Positions 52,071 through 60,628 of a stretch of 64,000 nucleotides of DNA are shown here, piece by piece. The notes beneath the pieces are model-generated. The model saw only the letters and a list, made by a program, of their open reading frames with translations, did not search any database and was not told the origin of the DNA. The position numbers and the translations under genes were made by a program. Position 1 is the stretch's first letter, and the number at the start of each line of letters is the position of its first letter. Source of the stretch: Arthrobacter sp. UKPF54-2. Its GTDB lineage: Bacteria > Actinomycetota > Actinomycetes > Actinomycetales > Micrococcaceae. The stretch spans positions 744,001-808,000 of the forward strand of contig NZ_CP040174.1 of the NCBI RefSeq assembly GCF_007858535.1, given 5' to 3'.

Positions 52071-52391
52071 TTAGGCGATGGTGAGTTCGCCCATCCGGTC
52101 CCAGCCTTCGCCGTCGAGCTGGCGGCTGATGATCCGGGGTGTCTCGGCCAGCGCCTGGGGCATGTCCGCCATGGCCTGCTTGAAGTGGGCGCTGTTGACG
52201 TGGTCCCCGGCGGCGTCGTCCTTGAAGGCCTCGACCAGGACGAATTCGTTCGGGTCCTCCACACTGCGGGACCAGTCGAACCAGAGGTTGCCGGGTTCCT
52301 GGCGGGTGGCCTGCATGAACTCCTGCACGAGGCCGAGCCAGCGCTCGGACCAGTCGGGCTTGACCTTGAATTTAACGACGATGAAGATCAC
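52071..52391 (-). CDS. Antibiotic biosynthesis monooxygenase (ABM) domain protein, putative quinol monooxygenase
   Basis: 106 aa from the GTG at 52391 with GAAAGG upstream. Single ABM (YgiN-like) dimeric ferredoxin fold: VIFIVVKFKVKPDWSERWLGLVQEF, FDWSRSVEDPNEFVLVEAFKD and HFKQAM. Such proteins oxidise quinols or act on small aromatics without cofactor, but many are uncharacterised. Possibly cotranscribed with the upstream TPR gene (65 bp apart). Confidence 0.88.
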   Translation of the reverse strand: MIFIVVKFKVKPDWSERWLGLVQEFMQATRQEPGNLWFDWSRSVEDPNEFVLVEAFKDDAAGDHVNSAHFKQAMADMPQALAETPRIISRQLDGEGWDRMGELTIA

Positions 52392-52456
52392 GGGTGTGTG
52401 CCTTTCGGTGTTGGTGCATGGGTCTTCCATTATTGCGATGAGGACACCGCGGGAGC

Positions 52457-53059
52457 TCAGCAGGCGTCGATGGCCGCCCGGGCCCGCTCCTGCTGCTGCG
52501 GTGTGCCCACCCGTTCCGCCCACTGCTCGGCAAGCTGGAACTCCACCATGGCTTCGGTGCAGCGTCCCGCCTCGTGCAGGCTCCAGCCGAGGTTGTTGTG
52601 CAGCGCCACCATCCAGCGCCTGGTGCGGGCGTCGTGTGCCGTGGACGCGTACTCCAGGGCGCTGCGCGTCCAGGTCTCGGCGTGGGCTGTGTCGGCGATC
52701 GCCAGCATGTGCAGGGCATCGACGGCCAGGAACTCCTCGCCCAGGTGGTCGGCGAGTTCGGCGGCCTGCTCGAACAGCGGGACCGCCATCTCTGCGTGGC
52801 CGCCGGAATTGAGGACGCGGCCACGTTCCAGCAGCACCCGCACCGCCACCGTGGGCTCGTCGCCGTCAATCGAGTCCAGCAGGGCGTCCGCTTCCTCGTA
52901 GCGCCCCTGCAGCCCAATGGCCCGGCCCAGCTGGGTGGCGAACTCGGCCCGTTCGTCGTCGTCGTAGGCCGGATCGGCGGCCGCCGCACGGAAGCGGGAC
53001 TCCGAAAGGGCCGGGTCGTCAAAGTTCCACAATCGGTCAAGGGTCTGTTGGTTCAGCAT
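52457..53059 (-). CDS. Tetratricopeptide-repeat protein
   Basis: 200 aa, ATG. Helical throughout with several TPR-like pairs (ATQLGRAIGLQGRYEEADALL, VLLERGRVLNSGGHAEMAVPLF, VALHNNLGWSLHEAGRCTEAMVEFQLAEQWAE). Cytoplasmic scaffold or binding protein; the partner is unknown. First of a row of minus-strand small genes with short gaps. Confidence 0.82.
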   Translation of the reverse strand: MLNQQTLDRLWNFDDPALSESRFRAAAADPAYDDDERAEFATQLGRAIGLQGRYEEADALLDSIDGDEPTVAVRVLLERGRVLNSGGHAEMAVPLFEQAAELADHLGEEFLAVDALHMLAIADTAHAETWTRSALEYASTAHDARTRRWMVALHNNLGWSLHEAGRCTEAMVEFQLAEQWAERVGTPQQQERARAAIDAC

Positions 53060-53073
53060 CTACCTGCTCCTGC

Positions 53074-53622
53074 TCAGTTCACACCTGCGGCCAATTCCTG
53101 TGCACTCCTAAGGTATCGGGAAGTGACCAGCCGGCGCGCCCGGGCGGTGACGGCCCCGCCGGCCGCATAGAACCAGTTGGCCGGCACACCGAACGCGGTG
53201 ACCTTGATCAGCACCAGGCCGTTTTCGTCGAGCGAGATTTCGAATGCCTCCTCGCCGCGGACCGGATGCCCCGGCAGCGTCCCGTAGCCGAACCCGGCGG
53301 ACTGCGGCCCGCCGCCGGGGACCGGACGGCGCACCCAGACCACCTCGCAGGGCGCGTTGATCCGGAACGGCCCGACGCCGAAGCCGCTCACCACGCGCGT
53401 CCCGGGGAGCACGACGTCGGACTCGGCACGCACGCTCAGCCCGGCCCGCTTCTGCAGTTGCCAGGTCAGCATTCCCTGCACCGCGCGGCGGTAGGCGGCC
53501 TCGCCGTCGCCCACGTAGGCTTGGGTGACTTCGCCGCCGCTGCCTTCCGGCAGCAGCCCGCTTTCGGTGGTCCCGACCCCTTCGTAGTTCAGCTCGCCGC
53601 CGGCGATCCGCGGGGCGCTCAT
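53074..53622 (-). CDS. DUF1990 family protein
   Basis: 182 aa, ATG overlapping by 4 bp the end of the upstream gene. Contains the DUF1990 pattern: LNYEGVGTTESG, a central W-Q-L-Q-K-R-A-G-L helix, CEVVWVRRP, and GFGYGTLPGHPVRGEEAFEI. Found in actinomycetes and plants; function unknown. Coupled with the MmcQ/YjbR gene. Confidence 0.9.
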   Translation of the reverse strand: MSAPRIAGGELNYEGVGTTESGLLPEGSGGEVTQAYVGDGEAAYRRAVQGMLTWQLQKRAGLSVRAESDVVLPGTRVVSGFGVGPFRINAPCEVVWVRRPVPGGGPQSAGFGYGTLPGHPVRGEEAFEISLDENGLVLIKVTAFGVPANWFYAAGGAVTARARRLVTSRYLRSAQELAAGVN

Positions 53623-54032
53623 GGCCGGGCCTGTCCGCCGGCGAGCCGGGTCCAGCCGAGTTGCTCCTGCTGGCGGCGGCTCAGGGTGGCGACAACGAGG
53701 TCATAGGAGTCCTCCACCATGTCCCGGACCATGGAGTCGGCCAGCGCACCGTCCAGCCGCACCCCGTTCCAGTGCCGCTTGTTCAGGTGCCAGGCACCGG
53801 TGATTTCCGGGTGCGCGGCCCGCAGTTGCTCGGCGAGGGCCGGTTCGCATTTGAGGCTCACGGCAAGGTCGTCAGGGTCCAGCGCGGACAGGGCGAACAT
53901 CTTGGCCGTGTGCCGGGCCCCGCCGTCCACCGCGGCGCGGACTTTGAAGACCGCCGTTTCAGGGCCGAACGGGTAGTCCTCGAAGGCGCCGGGAAAGCCC
54001 AGGCAAATCCGGCGCAGCGTGGCGACATTCAT
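53619..54032 (-). CDS. MmcQ/YjbR family DNA-binding protein
   Basis: 137 aa, ATG. Typical CyaY-like fold features: RRICLGFPGAFEDYPFGPETAVFKV at the start, MFALSALDPDDLAVSLKCEP, and LNKRHWNGVRLDGALADSMVRDMVEDSYDLVVATL at the end. The family is described as double-wing DNA binding, but its biological role is unclear. Start of a translationally coupled pair with DUF1990. Confidence 0.92.
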   Translation of the reverse strand: MNVATLRRICLGFPGAFEDYPFGPETAVFKVRAAVDGGARHTAKMFALSALDPDDLAVSLKCEPALAEQLRAAHPEITGAWHLNKRHWNGVRLDGALADSMVRDMVEDSYDLVVATLSRRQQEQLGWTRLAGGQARP

Positions 54033-54081
54033 GAATCAAGCCTACTTTTATCCACCGACATTCTCCGGCCCGCGGGGCGGC

Positions 54082-54951
54082 TCAGGCGACGCCCAAGAAG
54101 TCCTCAAGCAGGACGACCTCGAGGCCGGCGGCCAGCTGGGCGGCACGGAACGCGGCCAGGTCGGCGGCAAACTCGGGCCGGAAGTGCATCAGCACAATGT
54201 CGCCCGGGCGCAGGGCCTTGCCGTACTGGTAATCCATGTGGCCGGTATTGGATTTAGCCTCCCACGTGACAATCGCCTTCATCCCCGCCGCCGCGACCGC
54301 CTGCCGCATGGCGACGGAATAGGCTCCGCCGGGCGGACGGAACAGGGTGGGGCGGCGTCCGAAGTGCTGCTGGGCGTACTCCTGCATGCCGTTGATTTCC
54401 GCGAGCTGCTGTTGATACCCCATCTGCGTGACCATGTTGATGTTGTGGCTCAACGTATGGTTTTCCACCAGGCTGCCCTGGGCGGCGAACTGCTTGAAAA
54501 AGTCCGGATTGTCCTGGACGAAATTCCTGGTCAGGAAGATCGACGCCGGATAGTCATAGTCGGCCAGGAGCCGGACCATCTCGGGGGTCTTGGTGACGCC
54601 GTCGTCGATGGTCAGGAACACCACCGGATGCTTCGTCTCAATCTTGGTGATGACGGGTGCGAGCCCGTTTTGCACGGGCGGCAGCTTGAAGTCAGGGGTG
54701 AACCGGGCACGCGGGCGCCGGGCCGGGGCATCATCGGTGAGGAGCGGCTTCCGCAGGCTGCCCGGTCGCTCAGACCCGGCAGTATTCGCCGCAGCCGGCG
54801 TTTCCGGCGTCGACGATGACGGGCCGTCGGGAGCCGCGCAGGCCCCCAACGCCGATATCATCGAAGCGCCCAGGAACCCGAGGGCGGTCCTGCGCCCAAG
54901 GGTCACCGGCGGCGCAGTCGGGTGGTCCCCACACATGTTTTTTCCTAGCAT
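54082..54951 (-). CDS. Polysaccharide deacetylase (NodB homology) lipoprotein
   Basis: 289 aa, ATG. Signal sequence with RRTALGFLGA and lipobox LGAC (C38), so it may be Tat-exported and lipid-anchored. The carbohydrate esterase 4 domain shows motif 1 TIDDG, motif 2 HTLSH, motif 3 RPPGGAYS, motif 5 LMHF; the metal triad Asp-His-His is complete. Acts on acetylated sugars, likely peptidoglycan or wall polymer. Monocistronic. Confidence 0.92.
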   Translation of the reverse strand: MLGKNMCGDHPTAPPVTLGRRTALGFLGASMISALGACAAPDGPSSSTPETPAAANTAGSERPGSLRKPLLTDDAPARRPRARFTPDFKLPPVQNGLAPVITKIETKHPVVFLTIDDGVTKTPEMVRLLADYDYPASIFLTRNFVQDNPDFFKQFAAQGSLVENHTLSHNINMVTQMGYQQQLAEINGMQEYAQQHFGRRPTLFRPPGGAYSVAMRQAVAAAGMKAIVTWEAKSNTGHMDYQYGKALRPGDIVLMHFRPEFAADLAAFRAAQLAAGLEVVLLEDFLGVA

Positions 54952-55011
54952 CCGCGAAGTAAGACAGGCGCAGACTACCAGAGCGAAGTGACCGGCCGTG
55001 GAGGCCGGTCC

Positions 55012-55437
55012 TTAGAGGCCGAAGCGCGGCGCCTCCTGGGCCGGGCAGGCGTTCATCACAACGTCCAGGCCCGCCGCCGCGGCCCGGGACGCGGCCGCCT
55101 CATCGATCACACCGAGCTGCAGCCAGACGGCTTTCGCTCCGGCAGCGATGGCCTGGTCCACCACGTCCCCCACCCTCCGGGAGTTCACGAAGCAGTCCAC
55201 GACGTCGAGGGGCTGCTTCGCCGCCGGGATGTCCGCCAGCTTGGCGTAGCCAATCTCGCCGTGGACCGGGTCGGCCGGAAGATTGACCGGGATGATCTCC
55301 ATGCCGAGCCGGTCCCGGATGTATAGGGAAGTGTCATAGGCGGCACGCCACTCGTTGGTGGTCAGGCCGACAATTGCCCACCGTCCCTTGGTGCGCAGGA
55401 GCCGTTCGATGACTGCGGTGTCGTTCACGTGGGCCAT
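55012..55437 (-). CDS. CoA-binding domain protein (YccU-like)
   Basis: 141 aa from the ATG at 55437 (GTG at 55443 also possible). Rossmann-type CoA_binding domain: WAIVGLTTNEWRAAYDTSLYIRD, VNLPADPVHGEIGYAKLADI, VVDCFVNSRRVGDVVDQAIAAGAKAVWLQLG, and a diverged end (MNACPAQEAPRFGL instead of C-x-K-x-E-H-x-R). Divergent from the SAM-riboswitch operon, whose last gene (63151-63645) is a paralogue. Confidence 0.9.
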   Translation of the reverse strand: MAHVNDTAVIERLLRTKGRWAIVGLTTNEWRAAYDTSLYIRDRLGMEIIPVNLPADPVHGEIGYAKLADIPAAKQPLDVVDCFVNSRRVGDVVDQAIAAGAKAVWLQLGVIDEAAASRAAAAGLDVVMNACPAQEAPRFGL

Positions 55438-55596
55438 CTGCACAGCCTACGTGCCGCCCGCGCGGGAGCACGGCGGACCTGCCGCCGGGGCGGGCGCGCC
55501 GAACAATCGACCGCCGGGCCAGCCAGCGGAGGCAGGGTGTCCGAATATTACGCGGCCGGTTTGGGGAAAAGCTTCGTTTCCGTTTTAGTGGGTAGT

Positions 55597-55766
55597 GACC
55601 ATCCCGAGCGGCTGAGAGACCTGGATCGATGAAGCCGCAGCAACCCTGGTCGTCGGAGTTCCTCCCCGGAATCCGTTGACAGCAAGGTAGCGAGCCACGG
55701 GAACGGCCGGACTGACACCCGGCCGAGAGGCTCGTTCCGTAGGGTGCTACTGCCAGGACCGATGGA
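55597..55766 (+). promoter_or_regulatory. SAM riboswitch (SAM-I/S-box type) with enlarged P3 region
   Basis: Core S-box sequence is present: CGAGCGGCTGAGAGA (kink-turn side), GATGAAGCCGCAGCAACC, and after a ~100-nt insert AGGGTGCTACTGCC. Outer stem P1 pairs CCATC (55599-55603) with GATGG (55761-55765). The insert can fold as CGGCCGG/CCGGCCG with outer ACCCT/AGGGT. The ribosome site GGAG (55764-55767) of the first gene overlaps the 3' strand of P1, suggesting translational shut-off when SAM is bound. Confidence 0.88.
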
Positions 55767-55774
55767 GTAACCCT

Positions 55775-56629
55775 ATGACTGCTGTCCTGTCCCCCTCCCC
55801 GGCCGGGGCGTCCGCCGACGCACCCGCCGGGGCATCGCACCGCACCCCGGCCCTGCCGGTGTCCTTCCGCGGCCTGCGCCGGGCCTTCGGCTCGGGCGCC
55901 GAGGAGCACACCGTGCTGCGGGAGGTGAACTTCGACGTCCGCGCCGGTGAAGTCCTCGCCATCCTCGGCACGTCCGGCTGCGGGAAATCCACCCTGCTGC
56001 GCGCCGCGGCGGGCCTGGACGCCCCGAGCTCCGGGAGCGTGGAGATCGACGGCGCCCCGGTCCAGGGCGTGGATTCACGCTGCGCCTTCGCCTTCCAGGA
56101 GCCCCGCCTGCTGCCGTGGCACACCCTGCAGGCCAACATCGCCATCGGCCTGCCCACCGGCGTCAGCGCCCGCGACGGCAAGGCCAAGGTTGCCCGGCTC
56201 CTCGGACTCGTGGGCCTGCAGGACTTCGCCAAGCACCGGCCCCGCGAAGTGTCCGGCGGCATGGCCCAGCGCGCGTCGCTGGCCCGGGCGCTGGCGCGCA
56301 ATCCCGGCGTCTTGCTGCTTGACGAGCCCTTTGGGGCCCTCGACGCCCTGACCAGGATCAAGATGCAGGACCTGCTGTTGGAGGTCCACCGCGCGGAGCC
56401 GACCACCGTGCTGCTCGTGACCCACGACGTCGACGAGGCCCTGCAGCTCGCCGACCGCATCATCGTCCTGGGCAAGGAAAGCAGCGGCGGACCAGGAGCC
56501 GCGGCACCCGGCGCCACCATCATCCGGACCGTGGACGTGCCCGGGGACCGCCCCCGCGACCGGGCATCGGCCGAGTTGGCCGCGCTGCGGGCCTCGCTCC
56601 TGGCGAGCCTCGGCGTCGACGGCCACTAG
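55775..56629 (+). CDS. ssuB: ABC transporter ATP-binding protein, aliphatic sulfonate (SsuB-like)
   Basis: 284 aa, ATG. Walker A GTSGCGKST (65-73), Q-loop FAFQEPRLLPW, signature SGGMAQR, Walker B VLLLDEPFGALD and H-loop THDVDEA. The F-Q-E-x-R-L-L-P-W and the FGALDALTR words are typical of the nitrate/sulfonate/taurine group. Directly controlled by the SAM riboswitch. Partner genes ssuA and ssuC follow. Confidence 0.9.
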   Translation: MTAVLSPSPAGASADAPAGASHRTPALPVSFRGLRRAFGSGAEEHTVLREVNFDVRAGEVLAILGTSGCGKSTLLRAAAGLDAPSSGSVEIDGAPVQGVDSRCAFAFQEPRLLPWHTLQANIAIGLPTGVSARDGKAKVARLLGLVGLQDFAKHRPREVSGGMAQRASLARALARNPGVLLLDEPFGALDALTRIKMQDLLLEVHRAEPTTVLLVTHDVDEALQLADRIIVLGKESSGGPGAAAPGATIIRTVDVPGDRPRDRASAELAALRASLLASLGVDGH

Positions 56630-56727
56630 CCACACCGGTCTCCGCCACCCGGCCGGACCCGCCGGCCGCGTCCCGGCCGCAATTCAGTTCTTCCTATCCG
56701 TTCGCACCGTTTTCCAAAGGAACCTCC

Positions 56728-57798
56728 ATGCCCTTCGCCCGCACCAGCACCCGCCGTCCTCTCTCCCGCCGCGCCCTGCTCACGGCCGCGGGGGTGTCCG
56801 CCGCCCTGGCCCTGACCGGCTGCGTGGCCGGGGAAGGCTCCGGCCAGCCGGCCGCCGGCACCAACGCCGCGGGTGCCACCGCCGCGGCGGGCACCCTGAA
56901 CATCGACTTCGCCACGTACAACCCGCTGAGCCTCGTGATCAAGAAAAAGGGCTGGCTGGAAACCGCGCTCAAGGACCAGGGTGTGAGCGTCAAGTGGGTC
57001 CAGTCCGCAGGCTCCAACAAGGCCAACGAGGCCCTGCGGTCGGGCGCGATCGACGTCGGCTCCACCGCCGGCTCCGCCGCGCTGCTGGCCAAGGCCAACG
57101 GTTCGCCGATCAAGGCCATCGACATCTTCTCCCAACCCGAGTGGGCGGCCCTCGTGACCAAGCAGGGTTCCGCCATCACCAAGGTGTCGGACCTCAAGGG
57201 CAAGTCGGTGGCGGCGACGAAGGGCACCGATCCGTACTTCTTCCTGCTCCAGTCGCTGGCCGAGGCCGGGCTGTCCGCCAAGGACGTCACGGTGCAGAAC
57301 CTGCAGCACGCCGACGGCCGCGCCGCCCTGGAAAACGGCTCGGTGGACGCCTGGTCCGGCCTGGACCCGATCATGGCGGGTGCTGAGCAGAAGGGCGCCA
57401 CGCTGTTTTACCGAAACCTCTCCTTCAACACCTACGGCTTCCTGAACGCCACGGAGTCCTTCCTCAAGGACAAGCCGCAGCAGGCGCAGGCCGTCGTCAA
57501 CGCTTACGAGAAGGCCCGCGCCTGGGCCGCGGCGAACCCGGACGAGACCGCGCAGATCCTCGCCGAGGCCGCCGGCCTGGACCTCGCCGTCGCGAAGACC
57601 GTGGTCCTGCAGCGCAGCAACCTCAACGTCAACCCGGCCCCGGGCGAGGCGCAGCGCAAGGTCCTCGCCAAGATCGGGCCGACGTTTGTGGAGACCGGGG
57701 ACGTTGCGAGCCAGCGGCAGATCGATGACGCCGTCGCCTCCCTGCTCGATGACTCGCTGGTCAAGAAGGCGGATGCATCCGCCATCAAGGACTCGTAA
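56728..57798 (+). CDS. ssuA: ABC transporter substrate-binding lipoprotein, sulfonate type (SsuA-like)
   Basis: 356 aa, ATG. Twin-arginine-like signal (RRPLSRRALLTAAGVSAALALTGC) with lipobox C31. NMT1/SsuA-like fold: LNIDFATYNPLSLVIKKKGWLETALKD, DVGSTAGSAALLAKANG, VAATKGTDPYFFLLQSLAEAGL and DAWSGLDPIMA. Binding specificity (alkanesulfonate, taurine, methanesulfonate or other) cannot be read. 98 bp after ssuB; ssuC overlaps its stop by one base. Confidence 0.9.
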   Translation: MPFARTSTRRPLSRRALLTAAGVSAALALTGCVAGEGSGQPAAGTNAAGATAAAGTLNIDFATYNPLSLVIKKKGWLETALKDQGVSVKWVQSAGSNKANEALRSGAIDVGSTAGSAALLAKANGSPIKAIDIFSQPEWAALVTKQGSAITKVSDLKGKSVAATKGTDPYFFLLQSLAEAGLSAKDVTVQNLQHADGRAALENGSVDAWSGLDPIMAGAEQKGATLFYRNLSFNTYGFLNATESFLKDKPQQAQAVVNAYEKARAWAAANPDETAQILAEAAGLDLAVAKTVVLQRSNLNVNPAPGEAQRKVLAKIGPTFVETGDVASQRQIDDAVASLLDDSLVKKADASAIKDS

Positions 57799-58640
57799 TG
57801 ACGCGCCTCGAAACTCCCGCCCTCACCGGCCCCGGCCGGCGCGCCGCGGGCCTCCCTGCAGATTCGGCGTCCCGCGCGGGGCTCCCCGCCAACGGCTGGG
57901 CGCGCCTGCTCCTGGGACTGCTCATCCCCGCCGCGGTGCTGGCCGCCTGGCAACTTTCGACGGCGGCCGGCGTGTTCAGCGTGGTCCAGCTCCCGCCGCC
58001 GGCCATGGTGCTGGAGGCCGGCCTGGACCTGCTACAGCGCGGGCAACTCGGCCAGCACATCGCGATCTCCACCCAGCGGGTGCTGATCGGCTTCGCGGCC
58101 GGGGCGGCGCTGGGGCTGGTGTTTGGATCGCTGGTGGGCCTGTCCCGTTTCGCCGACGCCCTGCTCGCCCCGACCATTGGCGCCCTCCGGGCCGTCCCCT
58201 CGCTGGCGTGGGTGCCGCTGCTGATCCTCTGGATGAAGATCGGCGAGGATTCCAAGATCACCCTGATCCTGATCGGCGCGTTCTTCCCCGTTTTCACCAC
58301 CGTCTCGCTGGCACTGCGTCACGTGGACCGGAACCTGGTGGAAGCGGCGCGCGCGTTCGGGCTCAAGGGGGTGAAGCTCCTGACCACGGTCCAGCTCCCC
58401 GCCGTGGTGCCGGCCGTGTTCTCCGGCCTGCGGCTGGCGCTGGCCCAGGCTTGGCTGTTCCTGGTGGCCGCCGAACTCATCGCCTCCTCGATGGGCCTGG
58501 GCTTCCTGCTCACGGACTCTCAGAACAACGGCCGTACGGACCGGCTCCTGCTGGCGATTGTGCTGCTGGCCGTGATCGGCAAGATCACCGATGCGCTGCT
58601 AGGCCTGGCCGAGAAGTGGGCGGTGAAACGATGGGCATAA
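57798..58640 (+). CDS. ssuC: ABC transporter permease, sulfonate type (SsuC-like)
   Basis: 280 aa, ATG in a TAATG overlap. Six hydrophobic segments and the EAA loop EAARAFGLKGVKLLTTVQLPAVVPAVFSGLRLAL typical of the BPD_transp_1 family. The N-terminus is extended by ~35 Ala/Gly/Arg-rich residues before LLLGLLIPAAVLAAW. Its end overlaps the next gene by 10 bp. Confidence 0.9.
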   Translation: MTRLETPALTGPGRRAAGLPADSASRAGLPANGWARLLLGLLIPAAVLAAWQLSTAAGVFSVVQLPPPAMVLEAGLDLLQRGQLGQHIAISTQRVLIGFAAGAALGLVFGSLVGLSRFADALLAPTIGALRAVPSLAWVPLLILWMKIGEDSKITLILIGAFFPVFTTVSLALRHVDRNLVEAARAFGLKGVKLLTTVQLPAVVPAVFSGLRLALAQAWLFLVAAELIASSMGLGFLLTDSQNNGRTDRLLLAIVLLAVIGKITDALLGLAEKWAVKRWA

Positions 58641-60628
58641 CCCTCAGCGACCCCGCCGTGCGCGATCCGCAGACCGAGGCTCCGCAGACCGAGGAAGAAC
58701 GCATCGCGTTCTGGGAGTCGGCCGCCCTCCGGCTCGACTGGGAGGACGTGCCCGGGCAGGACAAGCCCTGGCACACCGCCCACCGCCGCATCCCCGCCGA
58801 CGCCGCGGCCGGCACCGGCCCGCAGATCACCTGGTTCGACGGCGGGAAGCTGAACGTCGCCTACAACTGCGTCGACCGCCATGTAGCGGCGGGACGCGGG
58901 GACAAGGTGGCCCTGTTCTTCGAGGGCGAGCCCGGCGACCGCCGCACCGTCACGTATGCCGAGTTGCAGCGCGAGGTCGCCCAGGCCGCCAACGCCCTGC
59001 TGGAGCTCGGAATCAGTCGGGGCGACCGGGTGGTCATCTACCTCCCGGTGATCCCTGAAACGGTGGTCATCGCCCTGGCCGCGGCCCGGATCGGCGCCAT
59101 CCACTCGCTCGTCTTCGGCGGCTTTTCCGCCGAGGCGCTCAAGTTCCGGGTGGAGGACACCGGCGCCAAGCTCCTGGTCACCACGGACGGGCAGTTCCGC
59201 CGCGGCGCCGCCGTGCCCGTGAAGGCAAACGCAGACGCCGCCGTCGCCGGCGACAACGCCATTGAGCACATCCTGGTGGTCAACCGCACCACCCCCTCGG
59301 GCGAACTGGACACGGTCCCGATGACCGCGGGCCGCGACGTGTGGTGGCACGACGCCGTCGGGCGCGCTTCCGAGGTCCACGAAGCGGAGGCGTTCGACGC
59401 CGAAACGCCGCTGTTCATCATGTACACCTCCGGCACGACCGGCAAGCCCAAGGGCCTGGTCCACACCTCCGGCGGCTACCTCACGCAGGCGTCCTGGAGT
59501 TTCGAGCACCTCTTCAGCAACCCGGACCCCGCCCTGCGGGATGCGGACGTCCACTGGTGCACCGCGGACCTCGCCTGGGTCACCGCCCACACCTACGAGC
59601 TCTACGGCCCGCTCTCCAACGGCGCCACCCAGGTCATCTTCGAGGGCACCCCCAACACGCCCCACCCGGGCCGACACTTCGAAATCATCGAACGCTACGG
59701 CGTGACGCAGTACTACACCGCCCCCACCCTGGTCCGCTCCCTGATGGGCTGGTTCCCCGAGGGCGTCCCGGCCGACTACGACCTATCCTCCATCCGCCTG
59801 CTCGGCACCGTCGGCGAAGCCGTCAACCCCGAGGCGTGGCGCTGGTTCCGGGACAACGTCGGCGCCGGCACCGCCCCTGTCGTGGACACCTGGTGGCAGT
59901 CCGAGACCGGCGCCACCATCCTCTCCCCCGCCCCGACGGACACCGCGTTCAAGCCCGGCTGCGCGGCCAGGCCGCTGCCCGGCGTCGGCACCCGGATCGT
60001 CGACGCGGCCGGCAACACCGTCCCGCCGGGCGTGCAGGGCTTCATCGTGGTGGACGCCCCGGGCCCCGCGATCGCCCGGACCGTGTGGGGCAACCCGCGC
60101 CGCTACTTCGACTCCTACTGGCGCCAGTACGCGGACCAGGGCTGGTTCCTCGCCGGCGACGGCGCCAAATACGACGACGACGGCGACATCTGGATCCTCG
60201 GGCGCGTGGATGACACCCTCAACGTCTCCGGGCACCTGCTCTCCACGATCGAGATCGAATCGGCCCTCGTCTCCCATCCGGACGTGGTGGAGGCCGGCGT
60301 CTGCCCCGTCGCGGACCCCACGACCGGCCACGCCATCGTCGCATTCGTCGTGCTTCGCGAATCAGCGGCCACCCCCGATATCCACGGCGCGCTCAAGGCC
60401 CACGTCGCGACGGCGATCGGGCCGATCGCGAAGCCGCGCGACGTCGTCGTCGTTCCGGATGTGCCGAAGACCCGCAGCGGCAAGATCATGCGCCGGCTGC
60501 TGACCCAACTGTTCGAGGGGACCGCGCTCGGGGACACCACCTCGCTCCAGAACGAACCATCCATCGCGGACATCCAGGATGTCCTGCGAATCCGAAATAC
60601 CCCAGAAGTAAGGAACACCCATGACTGA
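58631..60628 (+). CDS. Acetate-CoA ligase (acetyl-CoA synthetase-like), in a sulfur operon
   Basis: 665 aa, ATG at 58631, overlapping ssuC by 10 bp. AMP-forming ligase: YTSGTTGKPKGLVH (P-loop), DTWWQSETGATILSP with the Trp that limits the pocket to short acids, GRVDDTLNVSGHLLSTIEIE and the C-terminal KTRSGKIMRRLL lysine. These support acetate or propionate as substrate. Its place between a sulfonate transporter and sfnG is unusual; supply of acetyl-CoA for O-acetylhomoserine, or activation of an acid freed from the sulfur source, are inferences. Confidence 0.88.
   Translation: MGITLSDPAVRDPQTEAPQTEEERIAFWESAALRLDWEDVPGQDKPWHTAHRRIPADAAAGTGPQITWFDGGKLNVAYNCVDRHVAAGRGDKVALFFEGEPGDRRTVTYAELQREVAQAANALLELGISRGDRVVIYLPVIPETVVIALAAARIGAIHSLVFGGFSAEALKFRVEDTGAKLLVTTDGQFRRGAAVPVKANADAAVAGDNAIEHILVVNRTTPSGELDTVPMTAGRDVWWHDAVGRASEVHEAEAFDAETPLFIMYTSGTTGKPKGLVHTSGGYLTQASWSFEHLFSNPDPALRDADVHWCTADLAWVTAHTYELYGPLSNGATQVIFEGTPNTPHPGRHFEIIERYGVTQYYTAPTLVRSLMGWFPEGVPADYDLSSIRLLGTVGEAVNPEAWRWFRDNVGAGTAPVVDTWWQSETGATILSPAPTDTAFKPGCAARPLPGVGTRIVDAAGNTVPPGVQGFIVVDAPGPAIARTVWGNPRRYFDSYWRQYADQGWFLAGDGAKYDDDGDIWILGRVDDTLNVSGHLLSTIEIESALVSHPDVVEAGVCPVADPTTGHAIVAFVVLRESAATPDIHGALKAHVATAIGPIAKPRDVVVVPDVPKTRSGKIMRRLLTQLFEGTALGDTTSLQNEPSIADIQDVLRIRNTPEVRNTHD

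Noticed and set aside
55597..55766. TPP riboswitch suggested by GGCTGAGAGA
   Set aside because: The other TPP hallmarks are missing, whereas GATGAAGCC, GCAACC and AGGGTGCTA fit the SAM class, and the operon is for sulfur/methionine rather than thiamine.
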